DNA of 64,000 bases from Cerrena zonata (taxonomy: Eukaryota; Basidiomycota; Agaricomycetes; Polyporales; Cerrenaceae). The notes beneath the pieces were generated by a model, which saw nothing but the letters and a program-made list of their open reading frames with translations, was not told the origin of the DNA and ran no database searches. Of this stretch, positions 34,217 through 45,088 are shown one piece after another. Where the stretch lies: positions 124,001 through 188,000 of the forward strand of contig JASBNA010000073.1 of assembly GCA_038087015.1 (NCBI GenBank), written 5' to 3'. Numbering within the stretch: the stretch's first letter is position 1; each line of letters opens with the position of its first letter. The position numbers and the translations under genes were made by a program.

Positions 34217-34947
34217 TTAGAAGTTAAGAGCCTCTACATCAATGGATTCACCAGCGACTACATGAGCAAGAATTACCCTCGCCCTACTCAAGACCTCTGC
34301 CGAATCCGAGATCGCACCAACATACCGCCCGAGAAGGTCTCGCGGTACTCGCACTGCATACAGCCATTTCTTTCAGAGGTGTAAGCGCAAAAATGAGGAA
34401 GATAATCACTTATACGCACCTCCTTAACCGGCTGAAACCACCATGCTGGCTTCCCCACATCCGTTTCGGGCTCTTCCCACCAATGCAGAAGGGTGGAAAG
34501 ATAGTTCGAAGCATAACCAAACATCCATGGCAGGCAAGGGACAGGCGGTGGTGAGTCATCTTTACCTCGAGGGATTTTATTCCAGCGAATGACAGGCGGA
34601 AATGTGGAGAGGATATCCACCCAGGCTAGCCTTTTGGCTATTTCCTTGCTGAGCTCGGTGGTCATCAAACCCAGCATGCATGCGTCCGCCATGACATAAC
34701 GAAAATCCTCCTGTGAGTAGGATTAGTAAAGAATACAACACTCACGTTAAAAACATACCAGTTCCAAAACAAGGCCAATCTCCCAACGCAACGTCATCTC
34801 GAACAATTTCTCGTTTTCCAAGTGATAGGGGAAGGAGCGTGCCGCAGTATCAAGTCTCCAAAGACGATACGCAAATCGGGCAAGACAGATGCGCTCCGCC
34901 GTCTCTGGTACTATTATATCATCCACTGATGATGGTGGGCTTGACAT
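34217..34947 (-). CDS. hypothetical cargo protein
   Basis: Three exons on minus can be joined: MSSPPSSVDDIIVPETAERI through LRWEIGLVLEL; EDFRYVMADACMLGLMTTEL through WWFQPVKE; and KWLYAVRVPRDLLGRYVGAI through ESIDVEALNF, ending at 34217. The start could also be the in-frame ATG at 34980. The total is about 210 residues, rich in Trp and aliphatic residues. I do not recognise a family. There is no signal peptide and no clear membrane segment. It is encoded on the opposite strand to the coiled-coil gene just upstream and is followed by a CACTG-ended element. The last intron is my choice because the spliced reading gives a longer and more regular C-terminus than reading through. Confidence 0.55.
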
Positions 34948-35115
34948 GGTGGTATTGAAGCAAGATGATACAATCGACATCTGATCGTGATAGCGTGTGA
35001 TTCTTCAAGACTACGTATCCCTCATGCTCCACGTCACCTTTTTAGTTTCGGGCACCTGGAACTTCTCGGGCGACTGGAGCCTCTCAGGCGAATAAGATCG
35101 CTGCCACGGGTCCAT

Positions 35116-35830
35116 CACTGGACCGTAGCCCAAATTTTGGGCTCCAGAAAAGTAAAGTAAAATTTTATAAAAAGTCTCTTACAAAACATACTTTTTAGAC
35201 CCAAAAAATGATGTAAAAATTCAGAATTGTAGCAGAATTTGATGAATCACAAAAACCTATATAAATTCTGACTTTTGTATCTAGTTTTTACAGTTTAAAA
35301 AGGCTCAATTTTGATACATTGTTTGTTAGAGCAAAATTTGAAATACAAAATTCAAAGTTTTGACACACATTTATTTTTCTAAAACTGATATAAAATTTAA
35401 ACTGCTAAATTGGCAAGATGCATAGTATTGTATACCAAAATACCTCCATCAAATACTCTTATTGACAGAGACTATGATGTACTAAGAATAGTAGTCTATA
35501 TCTTCTCTTTAGGCTGTCTATTCATGAAATTTTATTTTAATATGTACAATTATATTATAATTTTGAATAAGATAAAAGTATATCAAAATGTTAAATTTTG
35601 CATACTGAATTTTGCCCCAGCAAAAAATGTATGACAATTGAGCTTTTTTAAACTCTGAAAAGTGGATACAAAAGTCTGAATTTGCACAGGTTTTTGTGAT
35701 TTATTAATTTCTGTTGCAATTCAGAATTTTTAGATCATTTTTTGGGTCTGAAAATCATCTTTTGTAAGAGACTTTTTATAAAATTTTACTTTACTTTTAT
35801 GGAGCCCAAAATTTGGGCTACGGTCCAGTG
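35116..35830 (+). mobile_element. CACTG-ended non-autonomous element, copy 3
   Basis: A 715-bp copy with the same ends (CACTGGACCGTAGCCC ... GGGCTACGGTCCAGTG) and the 3-bp duplication CAT (35113-35115 and 35831-35833). It is in the same orientation as copy 1 and somewhat more diverged: the central frame differs at several codons. The flank 35834-36202 up to the transposase stop holds no gene that I can see. Confidence 0.88.
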
Positions 35831-36202
35831 CATGTCAATTTCTTTACCCTGATACCCGACTGTTTTGTCCTGAAAGTCCATTTTCCAGGATTAATTTTCT
35901 ATAAGATAGCAGGACTATGTCAAGCTCGAAATACATATATTCTTGATCCGACCGATGCAATCTGGCATAACAAGCGAAACATCGAGCGATGTACAGAGTA
36001 AAAAGTGAAAGCAAAATTCTTACTAGCATAACAAAAAAGTACAGAGTGCAACTAACTAGAGTATGTTGAGGGACGAAGGGGATACTATCTCTAGTGCGTT
36101 GTTTGCTTGGCTTTCCAGCAGGCACCAGGTGTTTGCTTGTCTCAGTGCATAATGCCTGTGGGCGGCGATAGCGTCGTCAGTAGCATGCGCATACCCATTC
36201 CA

Positions 36203-39200
36203 TTAGGATGATTTGTGTTGATAATAGAGCTTTGTCCAATGCAGCTCCGATTTTATCAATTCCAATTCTTCATCCCACCGATCTTTTCGACACTTCGCCC
36301 GAAGCCAGTTGACCCGATACACTATATTCGGGAGTTCAATATACAGCTGATGGTAAGTAGCAGGAATGAGAAACGTACATTCCTGTATCCAGACTGGGTC
36401 CTCTGTGGCTGAGTGGTGACGTTGCCATATCCAGGACAGCGTTGCATTCCGCTGTCCGGCTGCGTTAAAATTGACAATCGCGGTGTTCGCTCCGACATCC
36501 GATTTGTGTAATACTTGATATTTTGACATTGTCTCATCGGATGCATTGAGGGATATCATAGCCTTGTGTGCAGACATATACACCTTTGCAAGGTAATCAA
36601 TTGTTCCTCCGATCGTCTGCACCTCCGCATAGTTTCTTAGACGGTCATGGTAGCCAGAGTTGGGATTCGTATGTCCTTTGCGAACCTTATTTCGAAATAC
36701 AAATGATTTTTGTCCAATCGCAAGGCGTAGAGCGTGTAAAGTATCGTTGGCCTGTCCTGTCCTGATTGCAAGCTCTACTTTTGTGATATCCTTTAAACGT
36801 CCAGCGCATTCCCCCCGCCCGAAAGCGGAGGGAAGGAGGAGCGTCTGTTTTTCAGCCGGAAGGGAGCTGTTGGGCAAATCGACAATGCCTGGATCCAACT
36901 CAACATCCTCTGGGTAGCTTCCTGGAACGACAAGCTCTCCTTCATCATCAAGCTCCCAGTCAGAGTCTTCGCGGGGGTCTATGGGTATGATAGAGTCGTC
37001 GTTAGCAGGCGGGAGATATATGTTTGAACTCCTATGAAATTCATCAATGCGCTTCTGAAGCTTAACACGCTTGTCATGTATCGCGGACTGGCGGTCGGGC
37101 GAAGGACGGCTGCCCGACTTGCGAATGTCCATGGCGAGTTCCATTCTTGGGGAAATATTAATATTTTCATTAAAAATATATGAATGCTGCCTACTGTTCT
37201 TCAGAGATCTGTATACCCGACGATATCCACTTTGCTGAACCTGGAAGTATTCCATTCATGGGGTCAATTTCCTTTCGAATCCACAGGCCTGCAGTGGCTG
37301 CCTTTCCAAGCTCTGCGATGCACTGAATATTGGTCAAAGTATCCGAGAATCGTACAACATACCTTTCTCATCCGAGATATCAAAGTTGTCCATGACCGAG
37401 ATATCGTTCTCACGCTCGACTTGTAGCTTTTCTTCGAGCTCAGTCCATCTTCGAGTATTCTCTGGGCTGACGGTCTCGCAAAGCGCCTCAAAATATGCCG
37501 TCGATGCGTGTACTTGTTTGACGGCTAATTCCCAATTCTTGAATAACGTGGGTACTGCACTAGCTCTGAGATGGCTGATGATAACAAAATATATAGGAAC
37601 GTACCCATATTGATCAATTTCTTCCAGTTGGAATCGCCGACATGTGTGTCAATGTACTCCTGCCTATGGTGCCATGACATTGCTTGCGCACTACTTGCGG
37701 TATGATTCAAGGGATTCCAGAGGGTTTCGATGATCTCGCCCACCAGCATTCCAGCTCCTCTAATAAATGTCGGAGCATACCTTGCAAAACATTGCTTCAC
37801 ATGGCCATGGATGTGAAAGAGGCCGATAGCCTTCTTGATTTTGATGTTAGGAGGCAGTGATAGATAGTTGCTAACGCTAGATACCCGTCTTTTGAAGTTG
37901 AGGAAGTACTGGCACATGATATCATAGATCATCATGACCATACTAAGGCCAGCGATGTAATTTATGGCGTTGACAAAGGCATAATCCATATAACGTTGGC
38001 TGGATATATACGCATCTTAGTCCAAATACAACAAAAGTTTTGGAATAGCCTTACCCCTCTCCTTTTCGAAAATTCACAATGCTGTTAGGGTAGAAACAAC
38101 CATGTCTACCACATGCAATTGCCCCTATTCCAGTGATGTCCAAATGTGCCTGCGTGTGGTTTTGTTGGCTGACAGCACGATGCTCGTGGCATGTTGATGA
38201 CTAGGATTGAGTTAACATCGTTGAAGGAGGGACTGGACTCAGTGATAATCTTACCAGGGCCTTTACTATAGGAGCCTCTGTAATATAGGCATCAAAACGC
38301 TTTCGGGAGACCATGTATGCCAGGCCATCGTTCAGAGCGACATCATCAAAACCATTTTTCATGGCGAGGTGGTCTTGCTTGAAGTTGCCATCGGCAAGTA
38401 ATGTGGGCATATATTTCCACCTTATTTAAGTGTCAGACTAGCAACAAAGACGGAAAACATTGTCTTACTGTTTCGGGTCATCTTTCCAGTTCTCCGGTAA
38501 ATTGACACCCGGTTGGGGACATGTCGGACAGAATAGGGCAAGGCCACCGGGCGATATTTCAGCATCTGGGATAACAAAGGGATGCCCTGCACGGCGTCGC
38601 AACATTAAATCTCTCCATTGACGAGATGCTCTCATCAGTTCCCGATACCTATTTGGAACTGTCTTCGGAAAGACATTGGAGGTCAAGCGAATAAGACAGT
38701 TATAGTATGTATACGCGGAGACCTTGCCCTCCAAATTGGAGATGTCAAAGTGCTCAAGAAGACCAAAGGTAAACGCTGTCCGTGTCTTTTTCCGAGATGC
38801 AGGAAAGAGACCCATCAATTGAAGTTGTTTATGTAAGGGATTGGTTGTGAGAGAATGACACCGACAAAATCTGACTCTCAGTTTGTGAACGCCTGTCATA
38901 TCGACGATAGTCATAAGAGGACATTGAAATTTGTCATATGATTGGTCGGTATGCTGTGACTTCAGTGCGATACTTGTATTTTGAACAGAAGCAGGTTCTT
39001 CTCCCTCGTCCTCGCTCGATCCTTGATAGAAAGGATCCTCGTCTGTGACAATTTCGACGAGCCGCCTCCGAATCCGATAGTGAGTCGCACGCACTTGATG
39101 AAAGATGGGTTTGGGCGATGATCTTGGAGGTGGTGGAGATGAAACCGGTGGGGTGGTTGATCGACTGGATTGCTGTAATGGAGGAACAGGAGGCGTCTGT

Positions 39201-40108
39201 GACAACGGTTGCACAGGGAGAGAAGGGGGAAGCTGCAAAGGGGAGGTTTCATACAAATTGAAATCTTCGTATTCCCAAAATCTGGATGGGATTGGCTCTG
39301 GGGTTGGAATTGATATTGGGGTGCCATCGACCATCGGTATGGTACGACTGATGGGTGGACCTTCGGGCGAGGTATTTCCATTGATATCGGGCGAGTGATG
39401 AGTATTCTCAATGTCTTGGGAGGGGTGGTGGGTCCGCTCAGGTAGTCCTTGGTGACGCGATCCATATTCTGGACACAATGATCCACCGTGTCCGAGATTG
39501 AGGGTAAGGCCCGCATCGTGCAGAGTTGAGGGATAAAAATAGTTTTCATTCCAGCACGATATATGATGAAATGGTTGTTGTTGATGAGAGTCGCAGAGAC
39601 AGATAGTGCAAAATACTGGTTCTCCGAAGCAACTGTGACACCTCCACTGCATCGACCTCGCGGGATTAATCGAATGGCAAGAAAGACATTTCTGAACGGA
39701 GGGTGGTGCATCTCTTGCGACAATGTCATATAGGATGTCTTGCCTAGACTCGACGTATTCTCGCATGTAATCATTTGGTGACTGGAACACATCAATCAAT
39801 ATAGAGTACAATTGTGAAATGAACCTGTGCGTTACCTTTCCTTTCACTGGGAGACTTCCAACAGCATGATGTACTGCATCCGATATATCAGGCGCTGACG
39901 TATCGGGAGGATGCTGCAATGAGTTTAACAGAGTGTTGGACTCATTAACATTGAGGGTTGGTCGGCGAGGAGAATGCGCTGGGCCTGGGACTGGAACCTT
40001 GGTGTATCGGGTTTTCTTTGATTTTCTGCTGCGAGGACCGGGATCGAAATAAGTATTATTCAGGGCATCCTCCAGGACAAGTTCTCTATTCTGTTTTTCA
40101 CACGGCAT
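36203..40108 (-). CDS. KDZ (Kyakuja-Dileera-Zisupton) transposase with CxC2-type Cys cluster
   Basis: A spliced gene of about 1,100 residues, starting MPCEKQNRELVLEDALNN. The order is a low-complexity N-terminus, a zinc-binding Cys/His cluster (CLSCHSINPARSMQWRCHSC, FCTICLCDSHQQQPFHHISCW), a Pro/Ser-rich linker, a second conserved block (CRCHSLTTNPLHKQLQLMGLFPAS ... LALFCPTCPQPGVNLPENW), and then the RNase-H-like core: LLADGNFKQDHL, HGCFYPNSIVNF, MDYAFVNAINYIAG, MIYDIMCQYF, HIHGHVKQCFARYAPTFIRGAG and GEIIETLWNPLN. The Asp of DGN, the Asp of YDIMC and a Glu of GEIIE are candidate catalytic acids. The C-terminus YRVNWLRAKCRKDRWDEELE ends at HKSS, about 40 residues earlier than the copy at 61436-64000. 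It moves DNA by cut-and-paste. No internal stop is seen, so it may be active. Confidence 0.9.
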
Positions 40109-40170
40109 GATAAAGAGAGTTTACAAGGACCCAATGTAGTACCGTAGAGTACAAGTTCCAGGTACGTAGT

Positions 40171-41861
40171 CTACATCGAAAGGCAAACTTTGTGGCTGGC
40201 GCTACCAATATGCTCTCTGTACACAGCCTGACTCATCGCATTCGCCGGCTCAACAGCTTCTCCCTCTCTGATATTTTCTCTGAGATACCAAGCGAGGGAT
40301 ATGCGCGACTGGCTACATTTTCGAACTCCGTGCCAGAAGGCAGCACCGCTAAATGCACAGATTGTTCCTGCACGGTTATCGACCCGGATCCCAATAGGAG
40401 AGAGATAAAATGGTGCTTTATCATATGGCCCAATAGACATAAGTATATCATACCAACTCATTCTGCTTTGATCGTCCCGATGAAAGGGAGTCTCCCGGTT
40501 GGAAATGATAGAAAGCGCTGATTGGACAGAGGGCCAGTTACGGATAGCATCGGCACAGCAACCTCTTCCTCTCATCTTCATATGTATAGCCCTGGCCATC
40601 TGATACTGCTCTGGGTGTACAATAAACAAGACGCCCGACATAATTGCAAATGCGTCACGTGCTGTGTGAAGGAATTGTCTTCCTATTGATTGCCTTAAGA
40701 CAGGAGTCGTACGAGGTTCGTCCGATTTGTGCTAAAATGAGCTCAGATTTAGCGTTCAATGCTGAGAGGGAAAATCTCACTGAGCGGCCAGACATATACC
40801 AGGCAGGAGAGAGATTTGCAAACCTGCTTCGGATATAGTCTGAATCTGGGTTGAACAGTCCAGGAGATGATCTCCAAGACGTGCTATCTCGAGCGCTCCG
40901 AAGATTTGATGCAAGAGTCCCTTCAAGTGACTTTGTGGCTAAATACACTTCCTCCTTCGCACGAGATTAGTATAGCATATTTACATATAAGAAACACAAC
41001 GCACTTGGTATTTTTGAGGAATGACTTTGGGCAGGATCCAGGTCATTATGATACCTTTCCGATCTACAACCGTTCTAGGAGTATCAATCCTCATGGTCCC
41101 TCGGGTTTTCGGTCCCCATTTCTCACGGAGCTTACCCTCTTTGGCAGAATTATCGCCATGTGCCACTTTTACACCGCGGCATTCGGCACAATATTCCTCA
41201 TAATCCCAATTGACATATACTAAATAATGAACCCCCTTGTTAGCATTTTTCGGAGGACGTAATGTCGCCCTTACTTGGGTTGCAAAATGCTGTGATGCAC
41301 ATCTCGATAACGGACAGGCAAGCCCGTAGTAATTCCTCCCCCATAGACACAGGCGGTGTTGGTTTTTTTGGGACATCAGGGTGTGATGTAGTGTTAGCCA
41401 GACAGTATCGAAATTGCTCATGCATAAACTTTGCGATAGTATGGGAATAGTCGTTGAGATCCATTGAGAATAATGAAATGAGGAATAAGGAGGAATGGGA
41501 CTCGGAGAACACCTACAACAGATCTCGTGCTGGCAGTCTGCCAGCACATGCGTACATATTGATCTCAGGCTTCAGCGGTAGGCGGCTGTTGTCAACACCA
41601 CATCGGGAATACTTAGACGCTGGAACATCGGTGAGAGTGATCGCACCAAGGTAATGGAAGTAACGACTGTCTTACTTTCTTGAGGTCTGCAAAGGAGACT
41701 ATACCTGAGGATACATTGTGTCCTTTGAAAGTAAATAGGGACAAATTCTTATGAGCAACACTTTCTATCCGCGACTTAGGCCTCAGGCGAAGGCAGCAAA
41801 GTAGCTTTTGGGTGATCCCCGTCTCCATGGTTGATGGGTCTTGATAACGGATCAGAGACAT
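40171..41861 (-). CDS. TET/JBP-family 2-oxoglutarate/Fe(II) dioxygenase
   Basis: The C-terminal half holds the catalytic core: NRETPFHRDDQSRMSWYDIL (HxD iron ligands), FYLSPIGIRV, GTICAFSGAAFWHGV (distal iron-binding His) and RISLAWYLREN (Arg contacting 2-oxoglutarate). All key residues are present. Upstream exons give KFMHEQFRYCLAN, KPTPPVSMGEELLRACL and a DYEEYCAECRGV segment. Several introns are present, and the exon joints at about 40660-40690 and 41500-41600 are uncertain. TET/JBP enzymes oxidise methylated bases, and basidiomycete members act on 5-methylcytosine. The gene ends 62 bases before the transposase start on the same strand, the arrangement described for KDZ elements. The start is MSLIRYQDPSTMETG at 41861. 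Confidence 0.85.
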
Positions 41862-41942
41862 ATATACCGCCTGGGGCCCCTCCGGGGGCCCTCTACCCTT
41901 ACATTCTCAGGTAGAAACGCCTCTCTCCAAGTCACTATCACC
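41862..41942. promoter_or_regulatory. 81-base divergent promoter with GC hairpin
   Basis: This is the only space between the divergent start codons of the TET/JBP gene (41861) and the gene at 41943. It contains a perfect 7-bp hairpin, GGGCCCC-TCCG-GGGGCCC (41874-41891), next to a TATATA run. Both genes must be driven from here or from within the neighbouring first exons. Confidence 0.6.
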
Positions 41943-44836
41943 ATGCCCAAGCAACCTCGCTATACTTTCACACAAGTCCAAAGCGAGTTTCTGGAGGACT
42001 ACCTTGAAACGTACATCGATGCATTGTACACCGAGGATAGCGCTGGTGAATGCGAGAAAGTGATCAAGACTGCCCAGGACAATCTCACTGAAAAGTTTGA
42101 GCTTGGTACCGATCAAGCTGATGCAATAAATCAAGTAGGTGTCGCACTTGTTCGATTTAAAGTGACCCCTGCCTGAATTCAGTACGATAGTCTTTGAACG
42201 CTTGGTTCCGCTACAAATCGAACAAGTCGATCAAGAAAAAGCGGGTCGCAAAGCCTATTCGAGTCACGGCTCGGAAGGAGTTTCACCATAAGAACTGGGA
42301 ATCTCTTATCCGACCCCAGGTTGTGGCCGCACTGGGAACTGAGGATGCCTCTCATCGTTTCTGGCTCAGTACCATGAACAAGACAGAGAAGAAGGAGTGG
42401 GAAAAACTGAGCATTGCGGAGAAAAGAGTCTATGAAAAGATGGCGAAGGAGAAGAATGAGGGGACAGCGGCGAAGGAGACCCAGATCGCGTATAAATTCC
42501 TACGATACTTAGCTTCTTGAAGCTCAATATCTTTACTGTAGCTTTGCAAACAAGAACTTTCAGTCGCAGTTCAAGAAAGTTATCAATGACACTGCTAAGA
42601 TGTTCAACACCAGAATAATTGCGATAGCGGCAAGAGAAGGCATCGAAGGAAGGAAGCTGGTTTCTGTGTAAGTGATTGAGCCGACAAGTCTTGGTGAACT
42701 GACCCGAACCTTTGCATCGATGTAGGCACGAAGACGACAATGGCCCAAAATTCTTAAGGTCGCTTGATGACTCAACGTTGCTCAAATGGAAAGCGGAGGG
42801 GTATGTTGGCTTTGTTAAAGGCCTGAGCGAAATCTCTCCCCTCAAAGTGGCCAGCAAGAAGTCAGAGTACGTCCTAAGATTCGATTCGGCCGGCGACCCA
42901 GTGCTGCCTAGTTGGAGTACTCATTCAAGCATCGATAACTGGAGGAGAATGTTTGGAGAGTACCTCAGAATTCTTTGGGGTTTGTATTCTATCCGATAGG
43001 ATCTCCTACCATCAATACTGATACCAAATAAATAATCAGCCCGATCGCAGGGAGCGTCGGGTGAGAAACGGCCACCCTACAAAACGATAAACAAGAATAT
43101 CTCAGCATACGTGGAAGCTCAATATCTGCCACCACGAGACGCGATTACCAGTGATTTCAAGATGGAAAAGTCTACAGATATGGAGAAATCCATGTTGAAA
43201 GCATGGATCCTCCACCTCCTGGCTCGACAAGACCTCAAGAATCAAGGCCACCCGATCAAGGTGTTTGAATGGAAATCTCAAGAGAAAACTCAGGAGAAAT
43301 CCAAATCCAACAATACCGAGAAGAAACGCACGAAATCCGCCAAGAAGGGGAAAGGGAAGGCCGCAAGTTCGGACTCGGACGATGGTGAATCTGAATTTGA
43401 GGAGATAGAGATTGACAAGGCGCTGGAGGGATGGGACTCGGACGATAATGGATCGGACAGGTCAGACATTGAAGAGGTCGATACATTTGTTGAAGATCTT
43501 TCTCAACATTCGTCCTATCAGGAGCTTTTGTCCTTGCTTGTTATGTCCCAGGTAAAGCATCCTATAACCCTTTTCTACTTATCTAACATGTGGACTTATA
43601 GCAAGAATCGCGGGCACGTAAGCCACCTGGAGATCGATTTTCCTCAGGATGGGCGACGTGGTCAAGCCGAACTCGGTGGCTTCCAGAACATGTACACAAA
43701 TCGGGTGATGAAGCTGGAGATCTATCGGGCGATGAAGCTGAAGAGCGATCGGGCGATAAATCTGTCAGCGGCGTTGTGGCAAGCTACATCAAACTATGGG
43801 AAAAGAAAATTCAGGACTTAGCTAACTCAGGGCCCCATGTAGAGCACCTTCTACTAACATCAGGGCTGATCCTTCGGGATATTCATGACATGCAATTTTC
43901 TCTTCGTGACCCTGAGGATGCTGAGCCGGTAGAGATTCCAGACTATGCGCAGGGATCAAGTCTAACCCTCGCAACCGAAGACAAGCTCCTCAAACTGCTA
44001 ACGACAGTTTTAAAGATGTTTGATAAAGGATCCACAGGTAAGGAATATATTACCCATACAGAAAGATACTGCTCAGATGTCCTCTGACAGGTCACGCATC
44101 GGGCGAGCTGAGAACATCTGGACAGCAAGCAACCAAGCAACCAACCGCAAAGAAATTAAAGGTGAGAAATCTTTCATATCTACATTAGCCACAATGAAAA
44201 TATCAAACCATTTAGGCACCGAAGCGAAGTAGAGAATATCAAGCCACCGCATCTGACAAGAATTCAACTCAAGTCCCAACATCCACGACAACGACCGATC
44301 CAAAAGATGCAGCCTCCCAAGAAGCGGAGTCGGATGCCATTGTGCCCCCACCAAGACGGATCCCGAAGCCATCCAAACCACGGCCAGATGCATTGTCGCG
44401 CACCTTTGATCCCTCAGTGGTGTTACCCACCCGACCATCAAAAGGACGTAGTCAAGCAGATCAACAAGCTCCAACCTCCCAAGAAGCGGAGTCGGATGCC
44501 ATTGTGCCCCCACCAAGACGGATCCCGAAGCCATCCAAACCACGGCCAGATGCATTGTCGCGCACCTTTGATCCCCCAGTGGTGTTACCCACACGACCAT
44601 CAAAAGGACGTAGTCAAGCAGATCAACAAGCTCTTCCCTATGCTGTTAATTCCAATACCGTGGAAGAGAGTTCTCGGCAGAGTGGACGGTTAAAAGACAA
44701 GGGTCGAGCGGTATATACCAAGGGAGGGGAGATCTTCAGGAACGGCAAGCAAATTGCAGGCGAGCTCCCTGATGAGAGTGCCCCGACGAAACGAGTTGTC
44801 CTAGACGTTGGGGGTGGGAAATCACCCACAAAATGA
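41943..44836 (+). CDS. hypothetical chromatin-like protein, divergent partner of TET/JBP
   Basis: A spliced gene starting MPKQPRYTFTQVQSEFLEDY. The second exon (from 42192) has NAWFRYKSNKSIKKKRVAKP and then a helical basic block, FWLSTMNKTEKKEWEKLSIA / EKRVYEKMAKEKNEG, with a spacing reminiscent of an HMG-box-like or histone-tail-binding helix bundle, but I would not assign it. Later exons give VHEDDNGPKFLRSLDDSTLL, a Lys/Ser/Glu-rich region (KKRTKSAKKGKGKAASSDSD), a region with SGDEAGDLSGDEAEERSGDK, and a C-terminus with a perfect-looking 54-codon tandem duplication ending GGGKSPTK. A nuclear location seems likely. The exon structure between 43550 and 44260 is only partly resolved. Sharing an 81-base promoter with the dioxygenase suggests coexpression. 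Confidence 0.6.
44315..44632 (+). repeat. 162-bp in-frame tandem duplication
   Basis: Two copies start at 44315 and 44477 and differ by only a few bases. The period of 162 equals 54 codons, so the duplication preserves the frame. Each copy encodes AESDAIVPPPRRIPKPSKPR and then DALSRTFDP(S/P)VVLPTRPSKG. The low divergence suggests a recent event. Confidence 0.85.
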
Positions 44837-45088
44837 ACATCCAAGCCCCAGTCAAGGCGAGGCCATAGGAAGTAGTGCAATACTATGTATTTTATAGAAA
44901 GAATCGTTGACTTGCAAGCAGACTTGAATAGCATGAATTGTATTGGTAGCAGGAAGTCGGGTAATAACAAAGGTACATGATATCGGGCGAGATGTAAAAT
45001 TCATGTCGCAAAGCGGACAAAGCCAGGAAGATCGACAGATTACGGAGGTTTCAACTTACACCAAGTTCTCATACAACTCCACCATACG

